Shown here in pieces: positions 12,793 through 25,950 of a DNA stretch of 46,120 nucleotides (positions are counted from its first letter, which is position 1; the number at the start of each line of letters is the position of its first letter). Below the pieces are notes generated by a model. The model was not told where the DNA came from. It searched no databases and saw only the letters and a program-made list of their open reading frames with translations. The position numbers and the translations under genes were made by a program. The stretch is from positions 1 through 46,120 of the forward strand of contig JAWQRO010000254.1 in assembly GCA_033557835.1 (NCBI GenBank). The letters are read 5' to 3'. The DNA comes from Helochares maculicollis. Its lineage: Eukaryota; Arthropoda; Insecta; Coleoptera; Hydrophilidae.

Positions 12793-13859
12793 CGGGCTCT
12801 CCGCTATTCAATTTTATTCTTCCTTGTGGAATAGAATTTTTTGATGAATTACTAGACTGAGCTTTAGTTCTGACAGCCTGGTATTATTTGACGTTAATTT
12901 TTATTTTGAAACTGATAGCTGTCAATACTGATGACGCTGAACAAGTTACAGTCTGCATTGTTCTGGTGCACGCGCACTGTTGGAGGATAAGAGGAAGGAT
13001 GCTATGATCAGGGCGGTATCGTTACAAAAATCAAAGTGTATTTTATTTGATCTTATGGAGCTTCATTCCAAGTAACTTGACACTAATATAAACTAATTCA
13101 GTAAAGAGTGAGCTATTTATTAATGTTTTGAAGTTTCTTCCGCCATTAAATTCAACTCCTGTCTAAAATTTCCAAAGGCAACAAGAACAAACAAACAGTG
13201 CAGAATAGTTTCCAAATGACAATGTTTTGACTTTAATCCCTGTTAATCTGGCTGTCCCGTAGCAACGTTTCCAATCCTCCAAAACATTTTAGCTCAATGG
13301 CTGAACTTGCCAGAGATTTAAGTAGTATTTATGCATACGTGCTCTGCTCGTGATTAACTTTTCTGAGAGTGCACTCATTTTGCGATTAAAACCGGATGAG
13401 TTACAAATTTACAATGCTCTATCGAAATTATCAGCAAACTTATTACTCAATCATGCGAACTAATTTCACGTTACTTGTTTTTAAGCTGCATGCACCATAT
13501 CAAGTGTTCTTATATAAGTTCTTGTCTTAAATTAAATTGATCTTGTAATAATTTTTAAAAGTTTTGATGCAATGCAACAACATTCTAATTATTTATTGTT
13601 TTGTTTCAGGTAAGACTAACAGCAGTTCTTTCGCATTGAGGCAGTAAAACCACATTAAAGCTAGTTTAGTTGCGTTGGGTAAGACGACTCTTCTGAATTT
13701 TTCATCTAATTTCTGCCATTTTTTATTAACGCCATCCATTATTGTCCTTTTTGCGAACCACACCAAAGGGACATTTTTGTAAAGGTCTGCTTTATTCCCA
13801 AAAGATGACCACTCCATTTTAGAATTTATGAACGGCATGCTGTATTTCCGTAGTGTGTA

Positions 13860-14060
13860 CCATCAGCTAGATTAAGGGGCGGGCGTGAGGAAGTGGGGGT
13901 CGATGACGCGCGCCTGGTCCATATTACAAGAGATCGTATGATTTGCACGGTTAACCATTACATATTCGCGTTAATTACTAACTGGCAATGTGAAAACTGA
14001 CAATGCTCTGCGCCACCTGTAAATCCATTTGTATAATGAATTAATAAGTACCATTAAAAC
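13860..14060. promoter_or_regulatory. GC-richer, motif-dense patch (possible regulatory element)
   Basis: The patch opens with a G-rich run and the word GACGCGCGCC, then carries homeodomain-type cores (GTTAAC, TTAATTA near 13,972), and closes with the CTCF-like AGGTGGCGC on the minus strand at 14010-14018, which also overlaps a CACCTG E-box. It holds no convincing open frame. I infer a regulatory element from motif density and contrast with AT-rich flanks. Confidence 0.3.
14010..14018 (-). promoter_or_regulatory. CTCF-core-like site AGGTGGCGC
   Basis: The plus strand reads GCGCCACCT, so the minus strand carries AGGTGGCGC, the canonical Drosophila CTCF core. It lies 1.6 kb from the site at 12,408 in the same direction and faces the one at 8,096. 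Confidence 0.4.
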
Positions 14061-14559
14061 GGAACCTAATACACGCGTTATTACATTAAATATTACTTAC
14101 AAATTTGTGAAAATTAATATGCGACCGCAACGTAACAATGCTGAATTACTGATATTTCCAGATATTTTTCCCGACTGCTCTGTTTAGAAGTATTGGCTTA
14201 ATGAGAATTGGTATAATAATTATTATTATAATTAGTTCGTTAATTGCTGAATATGTACAGGCAATTTTAATGAAAAGGTAATTACAATAGTTATAATTAT
14301 TATATTTGAATTTGGTAATGAATACTAATAAAATTATCGTTTCAGTGGTTTTGTCAGGAAGGAAGCTTTTTATAATTACAATATAATAGTAGAGCAACAT
14401 AGATTGTTAGTAATTTGATCTAAGCTTTATAAAAGCTAGTGTCAAAGTTCTGGTCGGGTTTTTACTTTCACCGATTTAAAACGATTGTATTTTAACGTCT
14501 CAACGCAGCTGCAGACAGAAATCGAGTAGCTTCGTGTATTCTCGGCATTGTAGATTTGT

Positions 14560-14650
14560 CAATGTTCAGAGTTCAACGAAGCGGTGCCGATGAGTCACGA
14601 ACCGTGCCGAGCGTCGACGTGCATAGACATTCACGTCCAATCTGCCTTGG
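14560..14650. promoter_or_regulatory. GC-richer patch with AP-1-like site
   Basis: The AP-1 site TGAGTCAC is at 14591-14598, between two copies of GTGCCGA (14584-14590 and 14604-14610) that lie 20 bp apart, start to start. GC content drops sharply on both sides. It could be a regulatory element; evidence is motif arrangement only. Confidence 0.25.
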
Positions 14651-17600
14651 CTCATTATAATTTAAAATCGTCAATAGTCTCGTTTGTTTTAAAATTATCG
14701 ATAAGTAATATACCTTTATTTATTTATTTACTGCTTTAAGTAAATTATAATATTTAATTTCTATTTTCTTAAATAGTAAACCCATATGTTTTTGATCTTT
14801 TAATTGTTGATCTAGTATTTTCTGGTACAGGTTCTTTATGGTTAATTATTTTATTTCATACTGTAAGTAGAATCTTCTTGGGCTTAATATATTATATTAT
14901 AGATAATGGATATAATTTGTACGAGTATTTGTATATTTATTAGTGTTTGAGTTGTCGTCCATTGTGCATTTCACTGATATTTCAAACGTATGCTAGCCTG
15001 CCTATTGCTTGCAAATGAAATAAATGTCCTACAAAATTTGATGCATATTGTGTTGTTCTCTCAAGAATATTTCTAATAATCATAATTTAATAGTCTAGAC
15101 GATATTGTCAGTAAGCATGAACCGTTACTAGCGCTTCGTATTTAAAAAGACAACTGAACGGGCATTTTTTATAGTAATTATTGATACATTGCCAACAATT
15201 TATGTGCATTCATCGATCAAATTTTTTTAAGATCAGTATTTTAAATAACACAATTAAGTTTACATGCAGTACTCGTTAATGAAGAGACTGCTATTTCTAT
15301 ATTTGCTCACATTTTTAACAATGCTATAAAGCATCCTATGTATTTATGTTATATGCACCGACTTAATAAATATTTAAACTAAATTGTCTTAGCGAGCAGA
15401 TTATTGTCATTAAACTATAGCGCAAAAACAAAATCATTGCTAAGATATTGCGGATAGAATAGGCCAATAAAGCTAATGAAAACCATTGATGAACCATTAA
15501 GGTCCCAATGGTTGGTAAAGTGTGGTTTCTTATTAAATACATCAGGCAACATTTGCTGTTGTCGATCAGAACAGTGAAAAAACAATTCTAATTCTTATTG
15601 GCTAAAAGTTTTAAAAGTACTGCTAATAAGTTATTGTATATATATATATAATAATTGTAACTATCTTTTAAAAAGTTGGATAATAATTTGAAACTAACTG
15701 AGTAACTTACTAGAGGTCTTACATATACTTTTTAAGAACGCTTGAAAGAGACACTTGTCAATAAATTTTCCAATTGTTAGTGTATTTGGCATTGCACTGG
15801 CTTAGTACTGGGCGATAAAAATATATAAATTTGCTTGTCATATATTAGTACATCCAGTTTTCTTCACTATGCTCGCATTTTGTAATAAACATGTATTAAA
15901 ATCTAGTTGTCTTTATTGTAATCAATAGTTTTTGCGTACAAAAAAGTATAAAACTGCGTCATGCCATTTTACTTACTTAATTTCATACATTATGTATGAT
16001 GCAATTTATGATAAAAATTAATTTAGTGTATAAAAGTATTTAATTGGTTTCTACTTAGTAGTAAGTAAACAATATTGACACAGTAATATGTAATAGATAT
16101 AATTAAAGCAAATAAAAGAAAAATGGAGAAAGAAATTGATCCACCTCCTCTTCAGAAACTATAAATTTTGTAGTTTATTCATAATGAATAACATATTTAT
16201 AAAGTTCATACTTCATGACAACTTACTGAACATATAAGTTTCAGTAAAATTTGAAACAAACAGACTTTAATAAACAGAACTTTTGTAAAATAATATCAAT
16301 TTAGCAATCGACTAAAATTACAATCATACGAACTGATTTCCGAATATCAACACAAATGAAATGATTTTCTAAATTTTCTAATTAAAGAATATCGCAAGTA
16401 GTTTTACACACAGCAACTCTAGAGTTTAAATTAAATAATTACTGTAAGTATATATGACAATCAAAAATGCAAGTTCTTAAGCTTTAAAACAAATCTTTAA
16501 GAAAATGTCCGTTATCTTTTGTGTAGATCCATATTAGTATTCGGTTAATAAACTGGATTTATCCTGCTTGAGTAAATATACTACATCATACTAGAGAGTG
16601 TAGTACATTATTTATTCAATCTTAAATCCAGGGGATATGGATGGCGGGGTACCGCTACAAACCCACCTCCCCTATACGACACACACACTCGAAAGTTTAA
16701 ATCTTTTAACAAATAGGCCAGCACGCCAGTATATTGTAGTACACCATAAAACACGCACTAAAAAATACATAAAACGAATTTATGAAATTAATAAACGGTT
16801 TAATACACAGGCATCCATTGTACCCGCTAACCCTGCTAAAACCAGCATTAGCGAAATTAAATTCCCGCCCTAATTTATCGGTATAGATTCTATTTTGTTC
16901 GAATATTTGAACACATGGCGTTTTTGTAGGATGGAGAACTTACATTAAGGATTTTATGTATACACCGCCCCTTTCTTTATACATCCTCTTTTGCTTCTGG
17001 TGTGTGTACCTTATTCTAAGTTAAAATAAATAAAGCGTTCAACCAAGTTTGCGTACATACTTCATTATCGCTAATCAAGATACCACCACAAACTTAATTT
17101 GAAACATTTCACGAAGTAGTTTTAAGTCCTTACCTAGCTTTGTAGAATCAGACTTGCTACGTATGAATCGGCATTTCTGGAAAACTATGCTAATGACTGA
17201 TGTTAAAAATATTTTTCTGAATTAGAGCATAATTCACGAAATTAATTTAGTCCTAATAATGATAAATCGTCTCGAATTGAATGTGTCAAAATGTCACATA
17301 TCGTCATAAATCTAATAGGGTAAGACTGGATGTATGTAATGAAACTATTCGTGAGTCGGAAAGTGCGCATCAAGCAGCATATTACAAGTAAATAAAATTG
17401 GAAGCAACTGACGACAGCAAAAAGTTTTAGATTTCTCCTGACTAAAATGAATGTAAATGCAACTCCCGTATTCCGGAGTTAAAATCCAATTTTAGTAAAC
17501 GCTTGCTACATATGACATCTATTGCCTTATAAAGAAGTTCAACAAAGAATTCAATTTAGAAACTTGTGTTCCCGGACGGACGACGCAGAGGCAGAGAAAG

Positions 17601-20600
17601 GTATGTAGCACAAAAAGGCACTCGAATAAAACGTGATTGAGCTCTCTATACTTCACTAACGAAGTAATTCCCCTCTAAAAAAATATATAGCCCATCAAAA
17701 ATACTGATTTATTAAATGAATGAGTGAGTCTACAAATATGAATTTGTAAAGGCCTCACAACTTCTAAGCGTTAGCTTTTTTTATTTACGTACTGAGGATT
17801 GACAATTATCGTACCCATCCTACAGTCCAGGCCTGGTCTAGCAAAATGGAGTATATTTTGCCCTTCGCGGACTAATTTGCGAAAAAATAGAGCAGAAAAA
17901 ATGCCACAAATGGCACATGCTATTTATCGGTGGGATAAACAAATAACTTAACATAAGAAAATAATAAAATTGGGTAATTTGTTTACCTAATATTTAAATT
18001 TTTATTAAATTCATTTCCGCTTCGAGATATTATCATCAACTGACGCGACACAAAATAATTTTCGCGGTGCTTTTAAGCCATTAAATAAATAGTCATTTAA
18101 TTTAGGCAGTTTGGGCGTTCTAATTTTATGTTCAGTCGCATTCGAAAATGCCCAAATGCGATCGAATTAATTGCAGTTGAAATTAAATCTAAAATATATT
18201 AAATTCTATCGTGCAGGGTTGGCAAGTAATGAGAATTTAATTAATTTCAATCTAAAATACTCGTTCGTAGGTTTGCACCAAATCCTCCCATTTCACTCAA
18301 AATAGTCAAATTTAGTGTGGATATAGTTGTGTTAATTAACTTATATATAGTCTGTGGTGTAACATTTCGCTCTCGTAATATACGTACGCATTCATTAGAA
18401 AGAGGAAATCATTATTGAGGTAATAAATACTCCTGTTTCACTCTCTGTGCAATAATCAGCATTATGTACACTCTAGGGCAAAATAAATGAACTTTTAGCT
18501 GTTAGATATTAGTTTGTTGTCAATAATTTAGCGCATTTGCGGGCAGCACTTCTTATGTTTACGTGAACACCGATTTTATGTTATTCCAGGTTGTTTAAAA
18601 GCCCTGGTTTTCGATTTGGATATTGTGTGTCGGAAGACGAAGTTTCCAGAAGAATTTTAATTTATGAGCTAAAGTGCAGGGCTCCATGAATCCAACGCAA
18701 TATAAATATTTTTAACTTTTGATTCAAGTGGACTACCCTTCGTTCTCATCTGATCAACCATACCACCTCAACTTAATAAATCACTTGAAGCAACTGCTAC
18801 ATGCATTTACATGTACGTAAGCGTGACGCAACTGTCATTAGATTAATATAGATGCAGAAGTTGCACCATAACTAATTTGAGAGCAGTCCACAATGTGCTA
18901 AGTGTCTGACACTTTGGTAAACCCCAAGCGATAGCATAAGTCATGTACTTTGTGCCGTCATGTCTACTAAATTAGACTTTCAAAAGTTCGTAAACTTCGT
19001 AAAAATAATCAAACGACGGCGATGGAAAAATCACGGAAGAAACAGCTACGAATAAGAAATAAGTAGAACAAATAGCACAATTCTCCAAATTAATTTCCTT
19101 GAGAACACTTTCAGTATTTACTTATCGATTGAATTGGGGGAGTGCACGCGGGCAAAATAGTTCCGAATGTATAAATCTTCGTTACGTCAGCGTGAAAACG
19201 TGTAAAAGTAACACTTAGTCTGTTTTGAAATTTAAATATTTCCTTGAAATCGAGTTTCCATACAATCACAGCAGTAGGAAATAACAGTAAATCTCGTTTA
19301 GTTTGTTTTCTTATTCTGAATATTTCGTTCCTTTGTGCGCAATATTCAGGAGAGAAGGAGGAAAAGACGGGTGTAAGCGTCCCAACCCGGCCCCCTTGCA
19401 CTATTGCAATAACATGCTGTAACCGCATAAAGTTAGAGGCTTTAGATTTGACAGCGAACAAATACAACTTGTTTTGCAGATATATTAAAAAGTAACATCA
19501 ACTTTTCCAATATGCTGTTCTATACGTATTGCAGTTTACAACTGGAGTTTGATTTTGTATTAAAAATTGTGTTTGGCGTGCAACGGGACAGTGCAGAATG
19601 GCCCGCTGCAAGGAAAATTTCTTTGCATCCCTTATAAGCATAATGTTTGTGCAATGGTTAAACTGTAAAAAAAGTTTTAAGTATTTTATAAATGAATATA
19701 AGCGTAATAAGCTAGTAAAATAGTTTAAAAACGCATATGGTGAAATGATAATATGCTAAAATATACTCCACTTACAAAATAGCTTTGTCAAATCTTACAC
19801 CGATTCGACATCTGTGCTGCTATTTCTTTGAAGTCCTATATAATAATTGAATCAAAGCACATGTAATCTAGTGTATTCATTGACATAATTAAACACATCC
19901 TCTGTAGGAGAGCGCACTACAATAAGATAACTCTCAACTTGAATGTAGATCAGTTAAGTAAAGGAGCGCTATTATGAAATTATGTGATCAAATTACTCGT
20001 AACGTAGCATGCTGTACCACAAAATCTGGCGATTTTTCCAACTAACCGTTACTGAATACCACAGCGCCAGAAAGAAGGGAATCATCAGGAGATATTTTAC
20101 TCCAGAAATAAAGTCGGTTAACTAAGTGATTCAATTTAAAACGTAAACCAATTTAATTCAGCTATTTAAGTAAGTTAAACTGCAAAATTTACTGTACGGT
20201 AATTATCCCCTATTCCGAACATTTATTGGTGGATCCTGTCTCAACTACATATTAAAGGCTCACGATAGCATTCCAAGGATAATAGGCAACTGCCCTGCAA
20301 CTGCAAGTTACTGTAAATTAGAAACCGCCCATAAAGTCAAGGTGGAGGGTGCTTTTCTCTGTTGGCCTCTTCGCCATAAAAGTTGTTTCTCAATTACTGT
20401 ATAAATTTAAAGTCTTGTTGGAGACGGGGAAGCTAGAAGAGAGCGTTCTATGTTAAGTGACATGTAGCTAACAGTTAAGCGCTAACAAAAATATATTCAA
20501 GTTTGTTCCCGGATCATCACACTAAAAATCTTGATTGACCGTTCCAAGAGTCGTCAGATTTTTCTTTGTAAACCGATTGATAGAATCTATTTTTTTGTCT

Positions 20601-21884
20601 CTATTGATTATGAGATATACAATTATTAAATAGATATTAATTTAACTAGGCATAACGTAAGTTAATTCTTCTGCGTTAAGGAAAAGTAGACCTCGGAATG
20701 TAGAAACGATATATTTTTTTGCAAATTTTTATTATATAGAATCGTCATCAGTAACAAGCATGCAGAGGCCCATGATTTGTTTGTAGATCTGCTGAATCAG
20801 AGGTAACATAATGGCGAATTTGATCAATGTTTCAAAATATAAATATCAACACTACAATTTTTAACGAGCTAAACCTAACCATGCGTTAGCAATTATTTTT
20901 GCCTGACTTAGAAAAAAAATATATATTGAGGGACATCTATTACTTACTCCTATGTATCACAGGTATTTACTAGTGCATACAGTTTAACGAGGCTATGTCA
21001 GATATCAATTTAATAAGAAAGTGTGTGCTTCTTCCTTGTTATTATAGATGTACGGCTTTTAGTATGATATATCAATTTTTACAAAAGGTATATCAATAGT
21101 TTGGTATTTATAAACAAGTTCTCAACATTTTTCATAATTTTCTTAGTTGGCTTAAGGCTTCAATAAAATTGACGTGATGGAAGGTGTAAAGAAAACTAGT
21201 TCAGCATTCCCTACACATCTTGCCTGTTGTTAGTATCTTCTACCCCAATTTACATAAATCTAGGTATTGTCTTGAATGCTTAGGCGTCAAGCCTTCTTCG
21301 GATGTAAATTCATTTAATCATGTTCACTGTTTCTTGTAGAGTACCTGTTAGTACCAATTTCGCACATAAAGCAAGTACAGTGTCTCATCTTGTATAAGGA
21401 CGAATTCTGGTCTCTAAATCAACAGCAACAGTTTTCACTTTTTCAGTGCTACTTCTCACTCATACACCATCTGGATATTAGACGAGCGATTTTATAGGAC
21501 TATGTCTTAGTAGTTAATTGCTGACCTGCCACACTGTGTGATCAATTTTAGTATTATTATAGTAATTGTTAAGTGTTTAAGTGTTGTTATTAAGAATAAA
21601 AAGATCTCGTCGCAAAGTAAAAAGCAATAGAAACAAAGCTCGCAGTAGTACTTCGGGTTAAAACATGAAGCATAGGGGTCAGAAAATGTTTATAATACAA
21701 CCTGAATAAATATAAGGGTGGAAACCATGGGGAACTATGAAGTTTCTTAATAAACTAAGGATTAAATTTATTTATTCAAAGGATGAGCAGCAAGACATAA
21801 AATTGTTTTGAAACAGAAATTAATGATAGGTAGAGAAGCAAGGGTGGAAATCCGTAGCAACTGGTAATTTATTAATAGTATGCA
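14651..21884. other. Long AT-rich non-coding stretch
   Basis: No gene or mobile element is recognisable. A TTTA run stands at 14716-14730, a TA microsatellite at 15637-15650 and a 17 bp palindrome TCATACATTATGTATGA at 15983-15999. Open frames (longest 118 codons, minus strand, 19111-19467) have no similarity I know. The GC-richer pieces at 16,630-16,870 and 20,320-20,450 hold nothing I can name. Confidence 0.65.
15637..15650. repeat. TA microsatellite
   Basis: Seven TA units in tandem. Simple repeat without further context. Confidence 0.9.
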
Positions 21885-22060
21885 CAATACAAAGGGGGTT
21901 AACTTACGTAAGGGTCAGAACGACCCCACACAATGGCTAATGCATGCAAAATTCATTATGAGCCCAAATTAAATGACCATTTCGCAATACGATACCGCTG
22001 CGAGCTGCTGACCCCTTTTGCTGGATCTGTTGGCGACTGCGGGATGAGGATGGTCAATAT
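21885..22060. promoter_or_regulatory. Candidate conserved regulatory element
   Basis: This patch is GC-richer than its flanks. It combines a nuclear-receptor-like AGGGTCA (21911-21917) with an inverted GACCC partner, then TAAT (21938-21941), an octamer-like ATGCAAAAT (21944-21952) and ATTA (21955-21958) within 21 bp, and several GC-rich words after 21,990. Close packing of homeodomain and POU-type sites is typical of developmental enhancers, but no conservation could be tested here. Confidence 0.3.
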
Positions 22061-25000
22061 TTCAAACTCACAACGACCTTGCGAATGAAACGTTTTGTGA
22101 TGGTCAGATGTTCATTCGATCCGCTTTTGTTCAGATTTTTCAGACCCCCTTGCTACTTTGGACCTACTTATCTTATGCACAAATTGAAAGGTAGGATAAC
22201 ATTTACTCGTTTTGTAACTAGAGCGATATATCTCATGTGCAAATAAATAGCAACATTTATTATTTGAACAAACAATGTAGATAAAGTATCTAAAAAATAA
22301 GCAGATCAAATTAAAAATGTAGCTATTTTCTTATACATGTACCGAATGCTATAATTGCCGATGGTGTTGTGGATAATTTTATTTTGATTTATTCTAAAGT
22401 ATTATTGGTGTAGTAAATCTATGATGATGTGTGAGCCAAAAATATGAACTTTTCACATGCAAGTCATTTATCTTGCTACCGTTCACTCAGAAACAAATTA
22501 GAGTTGAATTTTTCAGACAAAACCAGTGAAACAACACATCAACTTTATAGCTTTCATCCAGAAAAATATCCCACCTGCCCACCAAACAAGCAATGGTAGC
22601 TGTTAATGCATTTATTAGTCACAAAAACCAGCCCCTCTTCAATTAGGTGTTAAACTGTTTAGTATCAAGGCATTAAGCTAATCTTAAAGGGGTGTTTAGG
22701 TAACTCTCTATAACGCATCTATATTAGTCAAACTTTAATTAGAACCGTTGATCACGTGGATTTTCGTAAAGTACTTTGACATTCATGAGCTCATAATTAA
22801 TAAATAATTCAGGCGACTTATCATCATTTATGAGGAATGTATCTTTCCACACATATCTTAAATATGTTATTACCCCCACATACATATTCATAAATGGAAA
22901 TGCCTGTGTGCTGTGCTGCTGCTCCAGCTCCCGTGCTGCTACAGATCCCATTACTGATGGGTTCAGGCAAGATATCAAATTTCAGTGCATTTCACTCGGT
23001 TTATCAACTCACTGCTTGTGTCAGACCTCATCTACCCTCTCCTCTTCGGGGAGCGGTTTACGCCGGACAATTGATTTATTATTCACACATGAATTATTCA
23101 CGCAAATGTATTACTTTAGCGTTTTAAAATTCTAGCTTTAATTTAATAAATTGCAAATGTATTCAACCGTGCGAGGTAGTCTATCTTAAGCAGCATGAAG
23201 CACTGCCGGGGGGTGGCCCATTATGAATATAAATGTGGATTTTTCTCTGCAGGTTCAACAGGGAGATCTGTTATAATCGCGAAACCGACTCGAAACTTAA
23301 TTTCACCCCTTATTTTTTAAAATGAATGTTGCACTTTGAACGCGTTTTATCGCTTTCCAAGCGTCTGCGAAACCATTACACGAAATTACATATACTTACC
23401 TTTATCATTCTCCCCCCTACCACGCATCTACGAAATATGTCTTTGTTTAAATTTTCCAAGGCTTTTCAGGACAGGTATTTTACTTGAATTCTTATTGCTT
23501 TTTGCACGCGTAGGTAGCTGCAACTTTGAAAATGCCTTTCCTTCTTTGCTGGCGTTTTCTTTATTGTTCCGGAGACCAGAAAAGAGGGTACTGTTTTGTG
23601 AAAACTATATGTTGGGTGGATGGAAATCTGGGAAAAAATATGATGATCAAAGATTGTGAAAAGTTGACGCCGCCTGAAGAAAACTTGATAGAACCCTTGC
23701 TACGCAACTAGACTTTACCAAAACACTTCACTAGCATGTTTTCCTCAGACTTCATACCGGATAGCGTTCTCCACAGAGTAACTAGTGATAATATCGATAA
23801 CTCTTCTATAAAATTGTTGGTTTATTATATAAGGTAGAGCAAAAGATTACATGTAGCTCGAAGGACTAATGCGACACTTTTTTGTTTAAACCGTGTTTCC
23901 CTAATAGTGAATTTTCATTCGTATTTGTTGTAAAATAGCAGAGCGAAACCGCATTGTTCGTAAATTACAAAAAAATCACGGGGCAGTAAATAAATTCAAA
24001 AATCTGCACAATCTCCGCCGTGATGTATGCATTTCAAACGTGATTAAAACACTAGAGGAGATAAATGATACAAATCATTCTTTGTGTCAAAAGCTTTGTA
24101 ATATTTTTCAATAAACGACTGTTCGGAAATATGCAAACCAGCCGCCATTTTTTATGCATCACTTTCCTATTCGGGCTTTTGACGTCACAGGGCACGGCAT
24201 AGGTGCAGCGCCGCACCGCTTCCAAAAACTGTTATTAAACGAGGAAAGTTCACAAACTGTGTAGATAGAAAACATTTTGTTGAAATTTAAATTGTGCTGG
24301 ACCTATGAGGGCCTGTGATTTTTGCTGAACAAAAGCTGAATAAAATCGGTTAGTGAGCAAACATATGTTTACTAAACATGCAACCGTATACGAAAGCTAG
24401 TAAATTAATTTAGTTAAGTTTCTAATTGGGTGCCCTTATAGGAATTGCTTTATTATTAAATATCGTCTTAAATCACAATTTTTTTCTACCTTTTATTCCA
24501 GTTATTTGTACTCCTAGACGCCGTTTACTAGGTTTTCGCTAAGCAAAATCTATTGTTTCTATTTTGTGTCTATAATTTATTATTTGTAAGCACGATTCAT
24601 TTTTTATGATTTTTAATGTTTAATAATCATTAAAAACGTGGCTAACAACAATCGCATTTTGGATTGCCTCAGTCTCAAGAATTTATTAACTTAGACAAGT
24701 GTATAATGAGATAATTAAAAATAATATAATGTAAAATAAATACAAACTATAGTGTTTGTTTGTCTTGATTAAACAAACTGTTGTAGTGGACTGTATGTTA
24801 GGGTATTGAATATGAAAATAACTAGCCTGTACGCTTACTTCTTTTCTACTTTACGACTAAAAACAAAAAGGGTGCAGATGTTTCGCCTTGACTTTGTAGC
24901 TTGAACCCCTGCCACCTGTCTAAAGCGGACGGAACTAGTACATGGGCTGCCAAAGAGTCCTTAGTGCTCAAGTAAATCAAACATTTAGCATATATGCAAC

Positions 25001-25549
25001 ACAGAAATTTTTATAGTATTACAACATAAACTTGTACCAATTTCCGAAATATTAAAAATAGCTCTAAATTCATTTTTAAAAGTAAATTCGAAAACTTTTA
25101 TCCAATAGTATTTTTTTATTTTCCATAGTTCATACCTTTACTAAGAAGTAATCATTCGTAGTGTAGGTTTTGACTGAAAAATCCGTGAAAGAAAATATCC
25201 TCCAGTTTCATATGATCTCTATTAATAGGTGTTACCCATCAAAATATACATGAAGACTTGTAGACATAATTAATTGAAATATTAAAAACAATTAAGATAT
25301 CGAGGAAGTCAACATAGATTACCTAACTTGTTATTCAAATAGATCATAATTTGCCTAGTTAATTCCTCTCAACTTAAATCGCAAAGTATTTATAATTGAA
25401 ATATTTTTAAACAATGGTTTATTGGTTTTCTCTTCCATTTATAATACGGTGAACTATGTATTGACACTCTTTAAAATCTTGAAGTGTGCAGTCAATTAGA
25501 ATTTATGAAACTCCTGTGTGAAATGATTCATCAAAGTGGAAAGCATCAG
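22061..25549. other. Non-coding DNA
   Basis: No convincing gene. Open frames at 22,739-23,711 on both strands reach about 107 codons but have no recognisable domain and overlap each other in several frames, which suggests chance. The small inverted repeat at 24610-24636 has 9 bp arms (TTTTTAATG/CATTAAAAA). Confidence 0.65.
24180..24187. promoter_or_regulatory. CRE octamer TGACGTCA next to a GC-rich palindrome
   Basis: Third perfect CRE in the window. About 15 bp downstream the sequence GGTGCAGCGCCGCACC (24202-24217) is a GC-rich near-palindrome with GGTGC/GCACC arms. The pair makes a short GC island in AT-rich DNA. Regulatory role inferred from motifs only. Confidence 0.35.
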
Positions 25550-25950
25550 CAGCAATAAGCGCCAAAGGCAGCAAGATTTTGCATATACTACGCACCCACA
25601 AATAAGCTAACCGTCATGCCATTGCTATCCACGGACAATGCTCACGTCGATTAAATTTTGAGTTTTATTGAGGCCCAAACAATGATCAGCGCGCCTAATG
25701 ATGTATGCTAAATGTAAAAGGGTTTTGCATGTGGAATAAGTCAAACTGTAAAATTTACCCGCTCTAATTACATATGCACAGCATTAAAGGGGCAATTCGT
25801 AAATGAGGCTATATAAAGTCATGGTGGTGCCTCTGGGCTTATGGGAAATCGAAGCCCGGCGCGATTACAGCTGAAATTGCAAGAGAAACACAACTATCGA
25901 CCGTATCGCCCAAACTCCCCTCCACATCCAGGGGAAATTTAACAAGCCCT
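25550..25950. promoter_or_regulatory. Best candidate developmental enhancer-like element
   Basis: About 400 bp of balanced composition stands out from very AT-rich flanks. It contains a Sox-like AACAATG (25678-25684), TAATGA (25696-25701), an octamer half TTTGCAT (25724-25730), TAATTA (25765-25770) directly followed by the E-box CATATG (25771-25776), and a perfect TATA-box word TATATAAAG (25810-25818). There is no open reading frame of note. A TATA word plus factor sites could mark an enhancer or a non-coding promoter; no clear initiator is visible about 30 bp downstream. Confidence 0.35.

Larger units (their letters stand above)
11741..13859. other. Non-coding DNA with scattered motif candidates
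   Basis: No gene is recognisable. The minus-strand 81-codon open frame at 13593-13838 matches nothing I know. Separate entries cover the CTCF-like site at 12,408, the hairpin at 12,607 and the CRE octamer at 12,785. Confidence 0.65.

Noticed and set aside
13290..13340. tRNA A-box-like TAGCTCAATGG
   Set aside because: No B-box at the expected distance and no cloverleaf stems.
15983..15999. 17 bp palindrome as a transposon end or binding site
   Set aside because: It is AT-rich and short; no partner copy or known motif was seen.
19111..19467. 118-codon minus-strand open frame
   Set aside because: About one such frame is expected by chance, a plus-strand frame overlaps it, and no domain is visible.
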